Source: Psychrobacter sp. Choline-02u-9 (GTDB taxonomy: Bacteria; Pseudomonadota; Gammaproteobacteria; Pseudomonadales; Moraxellaceae). From it: a stretch of 64,000 nt of DNA. The stretch is from contig NZ_PJBF01000047.1 in assembly GCF_002836505.1 (NCBI RefSeq), positions 1-64,000 on the forward strand. The letters run 5' to 3'. The notes beneath the pieces were generated by a model. It was not told the DNA's origin and did not search any database. It saw only the letters and a list, made by a program, of their open reading frames with translations. The translations under genes and the position numbers were made by a program. Positions 37,010 to 46,818 of the stretch are shown piece after piece; position 1 is the stretch's first letter; the number at the start of each line of letters is the position of its first letter.

Positions 37010-38800
37010 ATGCCAGATAATTATCCTAATACCCGCATCAAAAAACTATCGCCGTTGCTAATCAATCAATTAGCAGCAGGTGAAGTGGTGACACGTCCAG
37101 CAGCAGTGGTCAAAGAGCTGCTGGAAAATGCCATCGATGCTGGCGCGACCAATATTGAAGTGCGCATCACTCAAGGCGGTATGGGCCTGATTGAGGTAGT
37201 AGATAATGGGGTGGGCATTCATCCTGATGATATGGTCATGGCCATCACTCGTCATGCGACCAGTAAGGTTGCTGACGTTGCTAATTTACATGGTATTACG
37301 ACGTTGGGTTTTCGCGGTGAGGCGTTAGCGGCTATGGCTGCTGTCTCGCGTTTGACCTTAACCAGTAGTCATGATGAGAGTGGTATTGGCCGTCAATTAC
37401 AGGTCGCTGGCGTATTAGATGACATACCGAAACTGTTGCCAGTTGTGCATAACCGCGGTACCACGATTGTCGTAAAAGATTTGTATTTCAATGTGCCTGC
37501 CCGCCGTGGCAACCTAAAATCTATTGCTACTGAATTCGGTCATATCGAAACCATCGTTCGAGAAGTCGCACTGGCGCGTGCCGATATTGCTTTGACACTT
37601 TACCATGACAATAAACAGCGGCTATCATTATCTGCAAGTGCTACGAGTATTAGTGGTAACAATGACAGTCGTTTGCCACTACCGCGGTTGGAACAAGCGA
37701 CTGGTATGGCATTGACAGATAATGCATTAGCAATATCGATAGATTTGTCGAGTCTGATACAGTCGTCTGTAGAGTATGATAGTAGCAATGCTAATCAAGC
37801 AGCGATTAGTGGTTGGTTATGGCCATTGCATTATGAAAAATCTGACTTACCAAAGCTGATTTATGTAAATGGCAGACTAGTAAAGGAAGCGCTGATTAGC
37901 AATCAAATACGTCAACTGGCACAAGGTGCGCAGCTAGCAGGTATGGGGTATGCACTGTATTTTGATTTGCCAACGCAATGGTTGAATATCAATGTACATC
38001 CATCTAAACAACGTATCAAAATTAGTCCATTGAATAATATTATGGCGCACTTAGGCCATACAGTTCGTACGCAGTTGAAAACGATCGATGTAGCTAAGTT
38101 TGGGTTTGGGTTTGGAATTGATTCTGCATTTAAATCTGTACCGAAGCCAGAAACTGACAGCCAATACATATCTGAAGAATTATCAAACGAAGATGCTTCT
38201 GAAAGTCGTTTGTCTGAAATGCTCATCTCAAGTAGTCAGTCTAGCAATAACCCAAGGCAGCATAATAAAGTAGAATCTAATAAGCAGTCTTATCAGTCTA
38301 CTGCAAACCAATCACTTTCATATAATCCTTCATTGCAAGAGTCAGCGCGATCTTATATCAATGAACGATCAGACCAAAGTAACAATAGTAACAACAGCAC
38401 GTCACATTATTCTGATGGAGCAGCTACCTCTGCATCTTTACCAATTTGCTTAGATATCATTAACGATGTAGAAGCTGTTGACATGGACTTAAACACAGAT
38501 GATAAAAAGCTACCTTGGTTATTATTTTATCACCAAGGGCAGTGTGCACTGATAAGTGCTAAAGACTGGCAGTTTAAAGTAAGCCAGTTGTTCGAATCAC
38601 TTACCTCTAGTCAGCAAGTATTCAAAAAAGATAGATTGCCAAGCAGTGCTACTGAGATTAATCAGCAACTTATTAGTGTCAATACGCAAATGTCTGCGCA
38701 AGATTCAATAGTTTTTGCAAATGATCTTACTGAAATAATCATGAACAATGCTATTAAAGCGATAGACAGTCACCTCTTAGTAAAGCTAATGCTATCCTGA
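37010..38800 (+). CDS. mutL: DNA mismatch repair protein MutL, unusual C-terminus
   Basis: A 596-residue MutL that couples MutS recognition to downstream nucleases. The GHKL ATPase is clear: KELLENAIDAGA with the catalytic Glu36 and Asn40, VDNGVGI, GFRGEALAAMAAVSRL and GTTIVVKDLYFNVPARR, followed by the transducer domain ending in NVHPSKQRIKI. From about 370 to 480 a Ser/Asn/Gln-rich linker follows. The last about 97 residues do not show the usual dimerisation-domain signature (HAAHER-type) and are shorter than the about 190 expected. No frameshift is evident. Confidence 0.9.
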   Translation: MPDNYPNTRIKKLSPLLINQLAAGEVVTRPAAVVKELLENAIDAGATNIEVRITQGGMGLIEVVDNGVGIHPDDMVMAITRHATSKVADVANLHGITTLGFRGEALAAMAAVSRLTLTSSHDESGIGRQLQVAGVLDDIPKLLPVVHNRGTTIVVKDLYFNVPARRGNLKSIATEFGHIETIVREVALARADIALTLYHDNKQRLSLSASATSISGNNDSRLPLPRLEQATGMALTDNALAISIDLSSLIQSSVEYDSSNANQAAISGWLWPLHYEKSDLPKLIYVNGRLVKEALISNQIRQLAQGAQLAGMGYALYFDLPTQWLNINVHPSKQRIKISPLNNIMAHLGHTVRTQLKTIDVAKFGFGFGIDSAFKSVPKPETDSQYISEELSNEDASESRLSEMLISSSQSSNNPRQHNKVESNKQSYQSTANQSLSYNPSLQESARSYINERSDQSNNSNNSTSHYSDGAATSASLPICLDIINDVEAVDMDLNTDDKKLPWLLFYHQGQCALISAKDWQFKVSQLFESLTSSQQVFKKDRLPSSATEINQQLISVNTQMSAQDSIVFANDLTEIIMNNAIKAIDSHLLVKLMLS

Positions 38801-38882
38801 ATATCTGAAAATAATTACAACATCTTAAAGCAATTAAACCAATCGATATCTGAGTTATCCATATATTATGAAAGGCCACTTT

Positions 38883-40049
38883 ATGCAACATTCGTCTGAT
38901 AGCCTACCTCACAAGCTGGCGGATAATAGCGTGGTTTGTCTTATGGCACCAACTGCTAGCGGCAAGACATCACTGGCATACGAGCTATACGATACAGGTC
39001 GTTTTGAATTAATTTCTGTGGACTCAGCGCTGATATATCGTGACATGAACATTGGCACAGCCAAGCCAACAGCGATTGAGCTGGCGCGTTATCCACATCA
39101 TTTGGTCGATATCATCGATCCTACGCAAAGCTATAGCGTGGCGGAGTTTGTCAGTGACGTTGCTCGTCTTATTGACGAATGTCACAGAAATGGCAAGATA
39201 CCATTATTAGTAGGTGGCACCATGATGTATTACATGGCGCTACTCGATGGATTGTCTCCTGTGCCTGATAGCGATGACAGCGTACGGGCGCGCGTAGAGC
39301 AGTGGCGTCAAGAGGAAGGTATTAGCGCTCTATATGATTATTTGGGGAGTATAGACCCTATAAGTCATGAGCGCTTGAATGCTACTGATACTCAGCGTAT
39401 CACGCGAGCAATTGAAGTCTATCTACAAACACATATTCCAATAAGTGACTGGCAGCGCAAGCCAAAGCAAGCATTGGCACATAATCCGAATCAGCAGTGG
39501 CACGCGCTATCGGTAATGCCAGATCGTCCATGGCTACATGATCGTATCGAACAACGTCTAGACATAATGTGGAATGAAGGGCTAGTGGCTGAAGTCATAG
39601 ACTTACTAAAAAAGTATCCGCTCACGCCTAATATGCCTTCGATGCGCTGTGTGGGTTACAGGCAAGTACTAGAATACTTGGTGCATATTGATCATCCGAT
39701 ATTTAATGAGGCTCATCTAGATAAAGCTCAATTTTATGAAGCTTTTGGAAAGCATACAGCTGTCAACGGAGAAAAAGAAATCTCAGATAATGTTGCTCAT
39801 TCAGCTGCTCAACCAAACATGGCTAACCAAGAGACCGAGGCGCTTGCTTGTCAGGAAATGCAAAATAAGGCATTATATGCTACAAGACAGCTAGCCAAAC
39901 GTCAGTACACATGGCTAAGAAAGGTAATGCAATTGCCCAATACATCATCAACTGGGATAGCAAAATCTGAGAGCGGGGCTAATAATAGCAGTCGTATGAT
40001 ATTACAAACGTTTGAAACCATGGCCGAAGCACGAGAGTACTTGTCTTAG
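38883..40049 (+). CDS. miaA: tRNA dimethylallyltransferase
   Basis: Adds the isopentenyl group to A37 of tRNAs reading UNN codons. The P-loop is APTASGKTSL, followed by SVDSALIYRDMNIGTAKP and the VGGTMMYYMALLDGL region, then RAIEVY and MRCVGYRQ. Its length of 388 residues exceeds the usual about 310, mainly because of an insertion of about 45-50 polar residues between VLEYL (near 260) and ATRQLAKRQYTWLR (near 335). The start was moved to ATG 38883, which has AAAGG 7 nt upstream; an ATG at 38868 precedes that ribosome site. Confidence 0.92.
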   Translation: MQHSSDSLPHKLADNSVVCLMAPTASGKTSLAYELYDTGRFELISVDSALIYRDMNIGTAKPTAIELARYPHHLVDIIDPTQSYSVAEFVSDVARLIDECHRNGKIPLLVGGTMMYYMALLDGLSPVPDSDDSVRARVEQWRQEEGISALYDYLGSIDPISHERLNATDTQRITRAIEVYLQTHIPISDWQRKPKQALAHNPNQQWHALSVMPDRPWLHDRIEQRLDIMWNEGLVAEVIDLLKKYPLTPNMPSMRCVGYRQVLEYLVHIDHPIFNEAHLDKAQFYEAFGKHTAVNGEKEISDNVAHSAAQPNMANQETEALACQEMQNKALYATRQLAKRQYTWLRKVMQLPNTSSTGIAKSESGANNSSRMILQTFETMAEAREYLS

Positions 40050-40376
40050 GGTGCAATGATAGCTAACACAATTAGTTTCAAAAATTGGCATAGATAGCTG
40101 TTATAATTTGGCTCAGTACGTTGAGCATTGTTATGATGTCTAGTTTATGAACTTTTGTAGACAGAAAGTATTAACGAAACAACTAGTTACTTAATTATTT
40201 ACAATAATAACGTATTCGCGATAAAGTGGAATCACTTAAGAGCAACGAATATTTATTTAGATACGTTTTATAAAGAAAACACCTTATTGTATCTACCTTT
40301 TAGCCATTATAATTAAATTAACACTTAAAATAATTGGCACTCAAAACATAACTATATAATATTTAGGAGAGATTTC
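40050..40376. other. intergenic region upstream of hfq
   Basis: Contains TATAAT at 40102-40107, which could be the -10 of an hfq promoter, and then an AT-rich leader of about 260 nt ending in TTAGGAGAGATTTC before the hfq ATG. No gene or strong structure is seen. Confidence 0.35.
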
Positions 40377-40904
40377 ATGTCAAAAGGACAAACTTTACAA
40401 GATCCGTTCTTGAACTCGCTGCGCAAAGATCGCATTCCTGTCTCTATTTTCTTGGTCAATGGCATTAAACTACAAGGCCAAATTGAATCATTTGATCAAT
40501 ATGTTGTTCTCCTGAAAAACACAGTGAGCCAAATGGTATATAAGCATGCCATTTCAACAGTCGTGCCAGCACGTAACCCGCGTAGTAGTACGACGACAGG
40601 TACAAGTGCTCAGCCTCAGAGCGCAGCACAGACTGGATATCAAGGCGGTGGCTTTGAACGTGGTAGTAACCCTGCTGCTGGCGGCTTTGAAGAACGTGGT
40701 TTTGCATCGAGTCGCAGTGGATTTAATCGTGGTGGTTTTAGCCAAGGTCAGGATCGCGGCTTTGAACGCGGTAGCTTTGGTCAAGGTCAAGAGCGCGGGT
40801 TTGAGCGTGGTGGTTTCGGTCAAGATCGTGGGTTTGATGCCACGGCAGATAACACAGGCTTTGAAGATAAGCCAAACGATGGTTCTAATGATAGCAACAG
40901 CTAA
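40377..40904 (+). CDS. hfq: RNA chaperone Hfq with long glycine-rich tail
   Basis: A hexameric RNA chaperone that pairs small RNAs with messages. The Sm core is residues 1-66 with the Sm1 motif [35 protein letters not shown] and the Sm2 motif [12 protein letters not shown]. Residues 67-175 are a low-complexity tail of repeated GFERG-type units rich in Gly, Phe, Arg and Gln, ending in an acidic stretch. Long tails of this kind are a Moraxellaceae trait and resemble RGG-like, phase-separating segments. AGGAGAGATTTC precedes the ATG. The gene ends before a T-run terminator. Confidence 0.95.
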   Translation: MSKGQTLQDPFLNSLRKDRIPVSIFLVNGIKLQGQIESFDQYVVLLKNTVSQMVYKHAISTVVPARNPRSSTTTGTSAQPQSAAQTGYQGGGFERGSNPAAGGFEERGFASSRSGFNRGGFSQGQDRGFERGSFGQGQERGFERGGFGQDRGFDATADNTGFEDKPNDGSNDSNS

Positions 40905-40963
40905 AGCACTGCATTAATCGAGCATGTGGTCTAAAAAAATATTAAGACATGACTTATTCGTTT

Positions 40964-40993
40964 AAAACCTGCTGATAATAGTGGGTTTTTTTT
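40964..40993 (+). terminator. terminator after hfq
   Basis: AAAACCTGCT and AGTGGGTTTT (with G-T pairs) form a hairpin followed by Ts. Confidence 0.8.
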
Positions 40994-41123
40994 GTATAGA
41001 TAGCAGCAAGCTCTTTATTCAGTATAAAGCACTATATTAGTGTAGATTTTGTAGACCATTACTAATATGAAACATAGTGTAGTAAAATAGCGTATTGATT
41101 CATTATAAAAATAGAGCGGATTC

Positions 41124-42116
41124 ATGAGTGATACCAAAAACAACTTAACCCATGAGCAATTTATTACCACTGCTATCGAGGCCATTAACACAGAGATATC
41201 TGCGTTAGCACTACTAATAGAGCAGATTGACGACAGATTTGCCCAAGCATGTGACATCATTCTGACTTGTAAGGGTCGAGTGGTAGTCACCGGCATGGGT
41301 AAATCAGGTCTAATTGGACGCAAGATTGCAGCGACCTTTGCCTCAACTGGTACGCCTGCTTTTTTTATGCATCCTGGTGAAGCAGGGCATGGCGACTTGG
41401 GAATGCTTGTAAAAGGTGATGTGCTGCTTGCTATTTCAAACTCAGGTGAGTCAGATGAAATCAAGATGCTACTGCCAGTTGTTAAGCATCTAAATATTCC
41501 TCTTATCAGTATCAGTCGTGATAAGCGCGGTATGTTGCCACGAGCAGCTGACATTGTATTGACACTCGGTCAGTCGCAAGAGGCTTGTCCACTTAATTTA
41601 GCGCCAACCTCCAGTACGACAGCTACTTTAGCGCTCGGGGATGCGTTAGCGGTTGCTTTAGTACACGCACGTAACTTTACTTCTGAAGATTTTGCATTAT
41701 CACATCCTGCTGGTGCCCTGGGTCGTCAGTTATTGACGCGTGTTGAAGATTTGATGCATACCAATTCAGAAGACTTGCCTTTGATTCATCAGCAAGCCCC
41801 ATTGCAACAAGCTTTATTTACCATGTCTGCTGGGCGATTAGGCATGACAGTAGTGACTGATGATAACAATAAGGTCGTCGGTGTGTTCACAGATGGTGAC
41901 TTGCGCCGAGGGTTAGAAAAAGGCATCGATCTACAAACGCCAATGCATGAAGTAATGGTCAGTAATCCACGTCATATCAGTAAAACGATGCGTGCGTCAG
42001 ATGCGCTAAGTGTCATGAATGAGAGTAGTATTAGCCAGTTATTGATTATTGATGATGAAGATCGTTTAGAAGCTATTATTACCGTGCATGATTTGCTGCA
42101 AGCTGGGGTCAAATAA
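41124..42116 (+). CDS. kdsD: arabinose-5-phosphate isomerase
   Basis: A 330-residue isomerase turning ribulose 5-phosphate into arabinose 5-phosphate, the first step of Kdo synthesis. The SIS domain (about 30-190) has GMGKSGLIGRKIAATFASTGTPAFF with HPGEAGHGDLGM, SNSGESDEI, and HPAGALGRQLL. Two CBS domains occupy about 205-330. It opens the block kdsD-kdsC-lptC-lptA-lptB, 77 nt before kdsC. Confidence 0.95.
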   Translation: MSDTKNNLTHEQFITTAIEAINTEISALALLIEQIDDRFAQACDIILTCKGRVVVTGMGKSGLIGRKIAATFASTGTPAFFMHPGEAGHGDLGMLVKGDVLLAISNSGESDEIKMLLPVVKHLNIPLISISRDKRGMLPRAADIVLTLGQSQEACPLNLAPTSSTTATLALGDALAVALVHARNFTSEDFALSHPAGALGRQLLTRVEDLMHTNSEDLPLIHQQAPLQQALFTMSAGRLGMTVVTDDNNKVVGVFTDGDLRRGLEKGIDLQTPMHEVMVSNPRHISKTMRASDALSVMNESSISQLLIIDDEDRLEAIITVHDLLQAGVK

Positions 42117-42193
42117 GGTTTGTGAGTTGCCGTTGAAATAGTTAAGCTATATAGAATAATGCTTCGAAAATAAATATTAAAAAGAGATAAATA

Positions 42194-42760
42194 ATGCAGG
42201 ACTTGATACAGAAAGCCGGACAAGTAAAACTATTGGTCATGGATGTCGATGGTATTTTATCCAATGGTCAAATTATCTATGATGCCAATGGTGTTGAGAC
42301 CAAAGCGTTCTCCGTACAGGATGGTGTGGGTGTTAAGTCGTTAGCACGCTACGGTATTTTGACAGCCATTATTACCGGCCGTAGTAGTGCGATGGTGAAT
42401 AAGCGAGCAGCAGAAATGGGCGTCAACCATGTGGTGCAAGGCCGTGATGATAAGCTTGTTGCGCTAAACGAGCTGCTATCTTCTCTAGATCCTGCCCTGA
42501 ATATCACTGCTGCTGACTGTGCCTATATGGGCGATGATTTACCAGATATCAAAGCAATGCAAACAGTAGGCTTTGCGGCAACCGTACCTAATGCGCATGC
42601 TGAAGTCATCAAGCGCAGTGACATGGTAACGACTCGTGCTGGCGGTACTGGTGCAGTGCGCGAGATATGTGACCTTATTTTAAAAGGTCATGGACATTAT
42701 CAAGACTTTATCGCGCATTACACGCTTGATGAGGCGCAAACTCAGGATAACCAGTCGTGA
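42194..42760 (+). CDS. kdsC: 3-deoxy-manno-octulosonate-8-phosphatase
   Basis: A 188-residue HAD-superfamily phosphatase that dephosphorylates Kdo-8-phosphate. Motif I is VMDVDGILSNG, motif II TAIITGRSS, motif III the Lys near GRDDKL and motif IV YMGDDLPD. The tetrameric C0-type KdsC has no large cap, as here. Its stop TGA is overlapped by the GTG start of lptC (GTGA). Confidence 0.95.
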   Translation: MQDLIQKAGQVKLLVMDVDGILSNGQIIYDANGVETKAFSVQDGVGVKSLARYGILTAIITGRSSAMVNKRAAEMGVNHVVQGRDDKLVALNELLSSLDPALNITAADCAYMGDDLPDIKAMQTVGFAATVPNAHAEVIKRSDMVTTRAGGTGAVREICDLILKGHGHYQDFIAHYTLDEAQTQDNQS

Positions 42761-43341
42761 ATACACGTGTCTTAATTGTATTAGCCTTAATTATTGCTGG
42801 TATCGCGGGTTGGTTTTTTCAGCAGCAAGGTGACGTGACGCCGCCAGTCAATATTGAAACGACAGATGTCGATTATGAAGCCACTGATATCAAAGCCGTT
42901 CAGACCAATGAACAAGGTGAAACCGAATACGAGCTTACCGCTGAGTCTTTGACGCATAATCCTGAGACCAATCAGGATGAAATGTCAGGCATTACCATGA
43001 ATTGGGAACCATCTGCAGAGCAACGTTATCGTATTCAAGCGGGCAGTGCAGCCATCAGTCAACAGACAGGGGAGCTTAGTTTATCAGGTGGATTTACACT
43101 GGTGAGCGAAGGTAATAAGAGTACCCCTGATATCGAACCAATAAAAGTAACTGGTAGTACGCTAAAAGGTAATACGAAATCAGGCAAGGTATACAGTGAT
43201 GCGCCTGTGAAAATCGAACAAGGCATGAATCGATTTGAAGCCTCTAGTATGACTGCCAATCTTGAGACGGGAGAGTATGAATTTGGCCAAGTGGCTGTTG
43301 CCTTTTCTCCATCTGAACGCCAAGACAAAGCATTGTTTTAA
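42757..43341 (+). CDS. lptC: LPS export protein LptC
   Basis: A bitopic inner-membrane protein of 194 residues that passes LPS from LptB2FG to LptA. One N-terminal transmembrane helix (about 4-20) is followed by a periplasmic beta-jellyroll: DVDYEATDIKAVQTNEQGETEYELTAE, GELSLSGGF, and the C-terminal MTANLETGEYEFGQV. The start codon is GTG, overlapping the end of kdsC by four bases, which implies translational coupling. Confidence 0.9.
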   Translation: MNTRVLIVLALIIAGIAGWFFQQQGDVTPPVNIETTDVDYEATDIKAVQTNEQGETEYELTAESLTHNPETNQDEMSGITMNWEPSAEQRYRIQAGSAAISQQTGELSLSGGFTLVSEGNKSTPDIEPIKVTGSTLKGNTKSGKVYSDAPVKIEQGMNRFEASSMTANLETGEYEFGQVAVAFSPSERQDKALF

Positions 43342-43430
43342 TCAAAGTCTTTCTTATTTACTGTGTCAAAAAATAGCAGCTAGCATAAAGTTTGCAAATC
43401 CTACCACCTATTATGAAATGAGTTATTTAT

Positions 43431-43988
43431 ATGAAACTTAAATTTTTGCCTACTTTACGCGCATCATCACTCTGCTTGCACAAATTGTGCGCACTGCCAA
43501 TGGTGATGTTATTGGCGCTACCGCTATATAGTCATGCGTTGCCATCAGATTCTAATCAGCAGATTAAATTGCTAGCGGATAAAGCCACTTATAGTGAGCG
43601 TACCGGCGTGACCAGTTATGCAGGTAATGTCATTATTACCCAAGGTACGTTTAAGATGACGGCTGACAACATCACGGTCAATCTTTCTCAGCAGCGTAGC
43701 ATTAACTCGGCGGTAGCAACTGGCCGTCCAGCGACTATGCAGCAAGTAGTCACGCAAGAAAAAGGCTTGGCAAAAGGGCAGGCTAATAAAATTGACTACA
43801 ACGCAGTGTCTGGGATTATTACGCTAACTGGCAATGCGAAACTGGTTCAGAATGGTGCAAGCTTCGCTGGTAACGTCATTCGTTATAGCCTAAAAGCAGG
43901 TGATGTTGAAGCGACTGCTGGCGGCAATCAGCGCGTTGAACTGGTATTCCCGCCTAACAATGGTACAAACCAAAGTGGCGTACGTTAA
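43431..43988 (+). CDS. lptA: LPS transport periplasmic protein LptA
   Basis: A 185-residue periplasmic bridge protein with a signal peptide (about 1-36, ending SHA). The OstA-like jellyroll has KATYSERTGVTSYAGNVIITQG, the KMTADNITVNL stretch, and repeats of the same pattern, including KIDYNAVSGIITLTGNA and NVIRYSLKAGDVEATAGG. It polymerises to carry LPS across the periplasm. It lies 89 nt after lptC and 74 nt before lptB. Confidence 0.93.
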   Translation: MKLKFLPTLRASSLCLHKLCALPMVMLLALPLYSHALPSDSNQQIKLLADKATYSERTGVTSYAGNVIITQGTFKMTADNITVNLSQQRSINSAVATGRPATMQQVVTQEKGLAKGQANKIDYNAVSGIITLTGNAKLVQNGASFAGNVIRYSLKAGDVEATAGGNQRVELVFPPNNGTNQSGVR

Positions 43989-44062
43989 TCCAAATAAACA
44001 GGCTATGAGTAAATAAGTCTGCCTTTAGCAATGCTTAAATTTTGTGAAAGTAAGAGTAAGTT

Positions 44063-44842
44063 ATGAGCGATGATAAAAATCTAGACCTATCGGCATCAAA
44101 TAACAATACGGCGCCTGTCGCTCGATTGACTATGCAAAATTTAGGCAAACGCTATGGTAAGCGCTGGGTGGTCAAAGACGTTTCATTTTCTGTCGAACAG
44201 GGTCAAGTCGTCGGACTGTTGGGGCCTAACGGTGCTGGTAAAACAACTAGCTTCTATATGGTGGTGGGACTGGTCAATATGGATAAGGGCCGCGTTACGC
44301 TAGGTAAAATGGATTTATCTAAATATGCAATGCACGAGCGAGCGCGTGCGGGTATCGGCTATCTACCACAAGAAGCATCAATCTTTCGTAAATTATCTAT
44401 CGAAGATAATATCTTAGCTATCCTACAGACTCGTACAGAATTAAGTAAAGCTGAACAGCAGCAAGAACTTGAAAAGTTGATTGGCGAGTTCCATTTAGAA
44501 CATGTACGCAAGTCTCAGGGTATGAGCGTATCAGGCGGTGAGCGTCGACGCTGTGAGATTGCGCGAGCATTGGCCGCTGATCCTAAGTTTATCTTATTAG
44601 ATGAGCCTTTTGCAGGGGTAGATCCTATCTCTGTTGGTGATATCAAAGACGTTATTTTAACGTTAAAGAATCGCGGCATTGGCGTTTTGATCACCGATCA
44701 CAATGTTCGAGATACATTGGCGATTTGCGAAAAGGCTTATATCGTATCAGAAGGGGCTATCATTGCAGAAGGCACTTCGGCTGAAGTGTTAGAAAATGAT
44801 TTAGTAAAATCTGTTTATCTAGGTAAAGACTTTCAAGTATAA
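44063..44842 (+). CDS. lptB: LPS export ABC ATPase LptB
   Basis: A 259-residue ABC ATPase powering LPS extraction. Walker A is [13 protein letters not shown], the Q-loop is [12 protein letters not shown], the signature is [17 protein letters not shown], Walker B is [13 protein letters not shown], and the switch is TDHNVRDT. The C-terminal extension matches LptB. It has a longer N-terminus of about 22 residues than E. coli LptB. rpoN, which often follows lptB, is not here. Confidence 0.95.
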   Translation: MSDDKNLDLSASNNNTAPVARLTMQNLGKRYGKRWVVKDVSFSVEQGQVVGLLGPNGAGKTTSFYMVVGLVNMDKGRVTLGKMDLSKYAMHERARAGIGYLPQEASIFRKLSIEDNILAILQTRTELSKAEQQQELEKLIGEFHLEHVRKSQGMSVSGGERRRCEIARALAADPKFILLDEPFAGVDPISVGDIKDVILTLKNRGIGVLITDHNVRDTLAICEKAYIVSEGAIIAEGTSAEVLENDLVKSVYLGKDFQV

Positions 44843-45219
44843 GTGAGAGCGTTAAATTCCTTATCTCATACTCTATTTTATATAGTGCGCTCAAAACAAA
44901 AAGGTGCCGTTAAAGTAGCATTATCTGGTATGGATTTTCCTTACTTCCTATTCATTTTGTTTTCCAAATGCTGTGTAAAATTTATACCAACAGTTTTGTA
45001 TTTTCTGATTAACTAATAGAGCTGGCTACAACTATTTTATATAGAGCTTATAAGCCAGTTACTACTTATATCTACAATTAACATCATCCTCTTTCAAGTA
45101 CAGCTTGCAAAACTAATAGCTGACTTATCATAACAAATATTTTTAAATCAGCGCTTATAAAGCGTGACAATACTTTCTTCATTATTCTCGATTGATCCTC
45201 TGAATAAGGCTTATAAGCT
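44843..45219. other. intergenic region upstream of radA with repeated palindrome
   Basis: A 377-bp gap. The 10-bp palindrome GCTTATAAGC occurs at 45046-45055 and again at 45209-45218, directly before the radA start; a near copy (GCTTATAAAGC) lies around 45153-45163. The second copy overlaps the spacer between AAGG and the ATG. A shared operator is possible. Nothing else is recognisable. Confidence 0.4.
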
Positions 45220-46656
45220 ATGGCAAAAAATAAAAGCAGCTATGTCTGTCAGCATTGCGGTGCGCATTTTGGTAAATGGGCTGGGCAGTGTACGGATTGC
45301 GGGGAATGGAACAGTTTAGTCGAAGCTCCAAATATCAGCATGCCTCATCACAATAAGAGCACCGCGAAGCCTAATAACGCACGAGCTGCTACTCGTGGTA
45401 CCAGTGCGCCAGCTGGTAACTACTCTGGTACTCACAGTGCTGTCATGCCGCTTAATGCAGTAAGTGTGACGCTCGACACACGCCTACCAACTGGTATCAG
45501 TGAGTTCGATCGCGTACTGGGTGGTGGGTTAGTGGCGGGTTCCGTAGTGTTAATCGGCGGTGATCCAGGTATTGGTAAATCAACGATCTTGCTGCAAACG
45601 GCGACCAATATGGCACGGGCGGATTCACTAGCAGGTAGTGCACTATATGTGACGGGTGAAGAATCACTTGCGCAGGTAGCCATGCGAGCCAAACGTTTAG
45701 ACTTGCCTGCTGATAGACTGCGTGTACTGGCCGAAACTAACGTAGAAACTATCTGCGCTGCATTAACGCAAGAGCAGCCAGCCATCGCTATTATCGATTC
45801 TATTCAGACTATTTATACGGATGCTATCAACTCTGCACCAGGTGGTGTCAGTCAGATTAGGGAGTCTGCAGCGATTTTGACGCGCTATGCTAAGCAAACA
45901 GGTACAGCGCTATTTTTAGTAGGGCATGTAACCAAAGAAGGCACGCTAGCAGGTCCGCGAGTATTAGAGCATATGGTTGATACCGTACTTTATTTTGAAG
46001 GCCAGTCTGACTCGCGTTTTCGTATGATTCGTGCGGTCAAGAATCGCTTTGGTGCGGTTAATGAGTTGGGTATCTTTGGTATGACTGATATGGGGCTCAA
46101 AGAAGTCGCCAATCCATCAGCGATATTTTTAAGTCGTTATGACAAACCTGTTGCTGGATCTGTGGTGATGGTCAGTCGTGAAGGTACAAGGCCATTGTTA
46201 GTAGAAGTGCAGGCTTTGGTAGATGATTCACAAGGCTCGCCTAGAAGGATGGCGCTGGGTCTAGATTTCCAACGTTTATCCATGTTACTAGCAGTGATGC
46301 ATCGCCATGGCGGAATACATACCAGTGGACAAGATGTCTATGTCAACGTCGTTGGTGGCGTTAAAGTCATAGAAACGGGATCTGATTTAGCCGTACTGTT
46401 GGCCTGTGCTTCAAGTATTAAAGAGAGAGCGTTACCATCTTCATTAGCCGTATTCGGAGAAGTCGGTCTATCAGGTGAGATACGCCCAGTACCTAATGGA
46501 CAAGAACGCCTAAAGGAAGCGATGAAACATGGGTTTAAGCATGCCATCATTCCAAAGGCCAATGCACCTGCTAAGGATGCGCCTCAGTTTAAAGGTATCA
46601 ATGTGATTGCTGTTGAGCGTCTGGATGATGCTATCGAAAGCGCCTTTGAGTTATAA
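45220..46656 (+). CDS. radA: DNA repair ATPase RadA/Sms
   Basis: A 478-residue branch-migration helicase in recombination. The N-terminal zinc finger is CQHCG-CTDCG (10-28). The RecA-like Walker A is GGDPGIGKSTILLQ, followed by the RadA-specific KNRFG motif (VKNRFGAVNELG) and a C-terminal Lon-protease-like domain (about 330-478). A polar stretch, residues 42-70, is longer than usual. It stands alone, with a terminator beyond. Confidence 0.95.
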   Translation: MAKNKSSYVCQHCGAHFGKWAGQCTDCGEWNSLVEAPNISMPHHNKSTAKPNNARAATRGTSAPAGNYSGTHSAVMPLNAVSVTLDTRLPTGISEFDRVLGGGLVAGSVVLIGGDPGIGKSTILLQTATNMARADSLAGSALYVTGEESLAQVAMRAKRLDLPADRLRVLAETNVETICAALTQEQPAIAIIDSIQTIYTDAINSAPGGVSQIRESAAILTRYAKQTGTALFLVGHVTKEGTLAGPRVLEHMVDTVLYFEGQSDSRFRMIRAVKNRFGAVNELGIFGMTDMGLKEVANPSAIFLSRYDKPVAGSVVMVSREGTRPLLVEVQALVDDSQGSPRRMALGLDFQRLSMLLAVMHRHGGIHTSGQDVYVNVVGGVKVIETGSDLAVLLACASSIKERALPSSLAVFGEVGLSGEIRPVPNGQERLKEAMKHGFKHAIIPKANAPAKDAPQFKGINVIAVERLDDAIESAFEL

Positions 46657-46733
46657 GTTATATAGAATTAGTAGTACTTTGTTTTGAGTAGTTTAGTCGC
46701 TACTGTTAGTTTGGAACGATAAATATAGACCAT

Positions 46734-46770
46734 AAAAAAAGCCTAACTAATGATGAGTTAGGCTTTTTTT
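46734..46770. terminator. bidirectional terminator between radA and the RlpA-like gene
   Basis: GCCTAACT pairs with AGTTAGGC around a 7-nt loop, with runs of seven A and seven T outside. Confidence 0.92.
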
Positions 46771-46818
46771 GCTATATAGGCTAGCAATATTATTGGTCTT
46801 TAAAACTGATACCTAAAG

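Noticed and set aside
40546..40917. Val/Lys-rich frame inside hfq
   Set aside because: It is produced by the repeated codons of the Hfq tail read in another frame.
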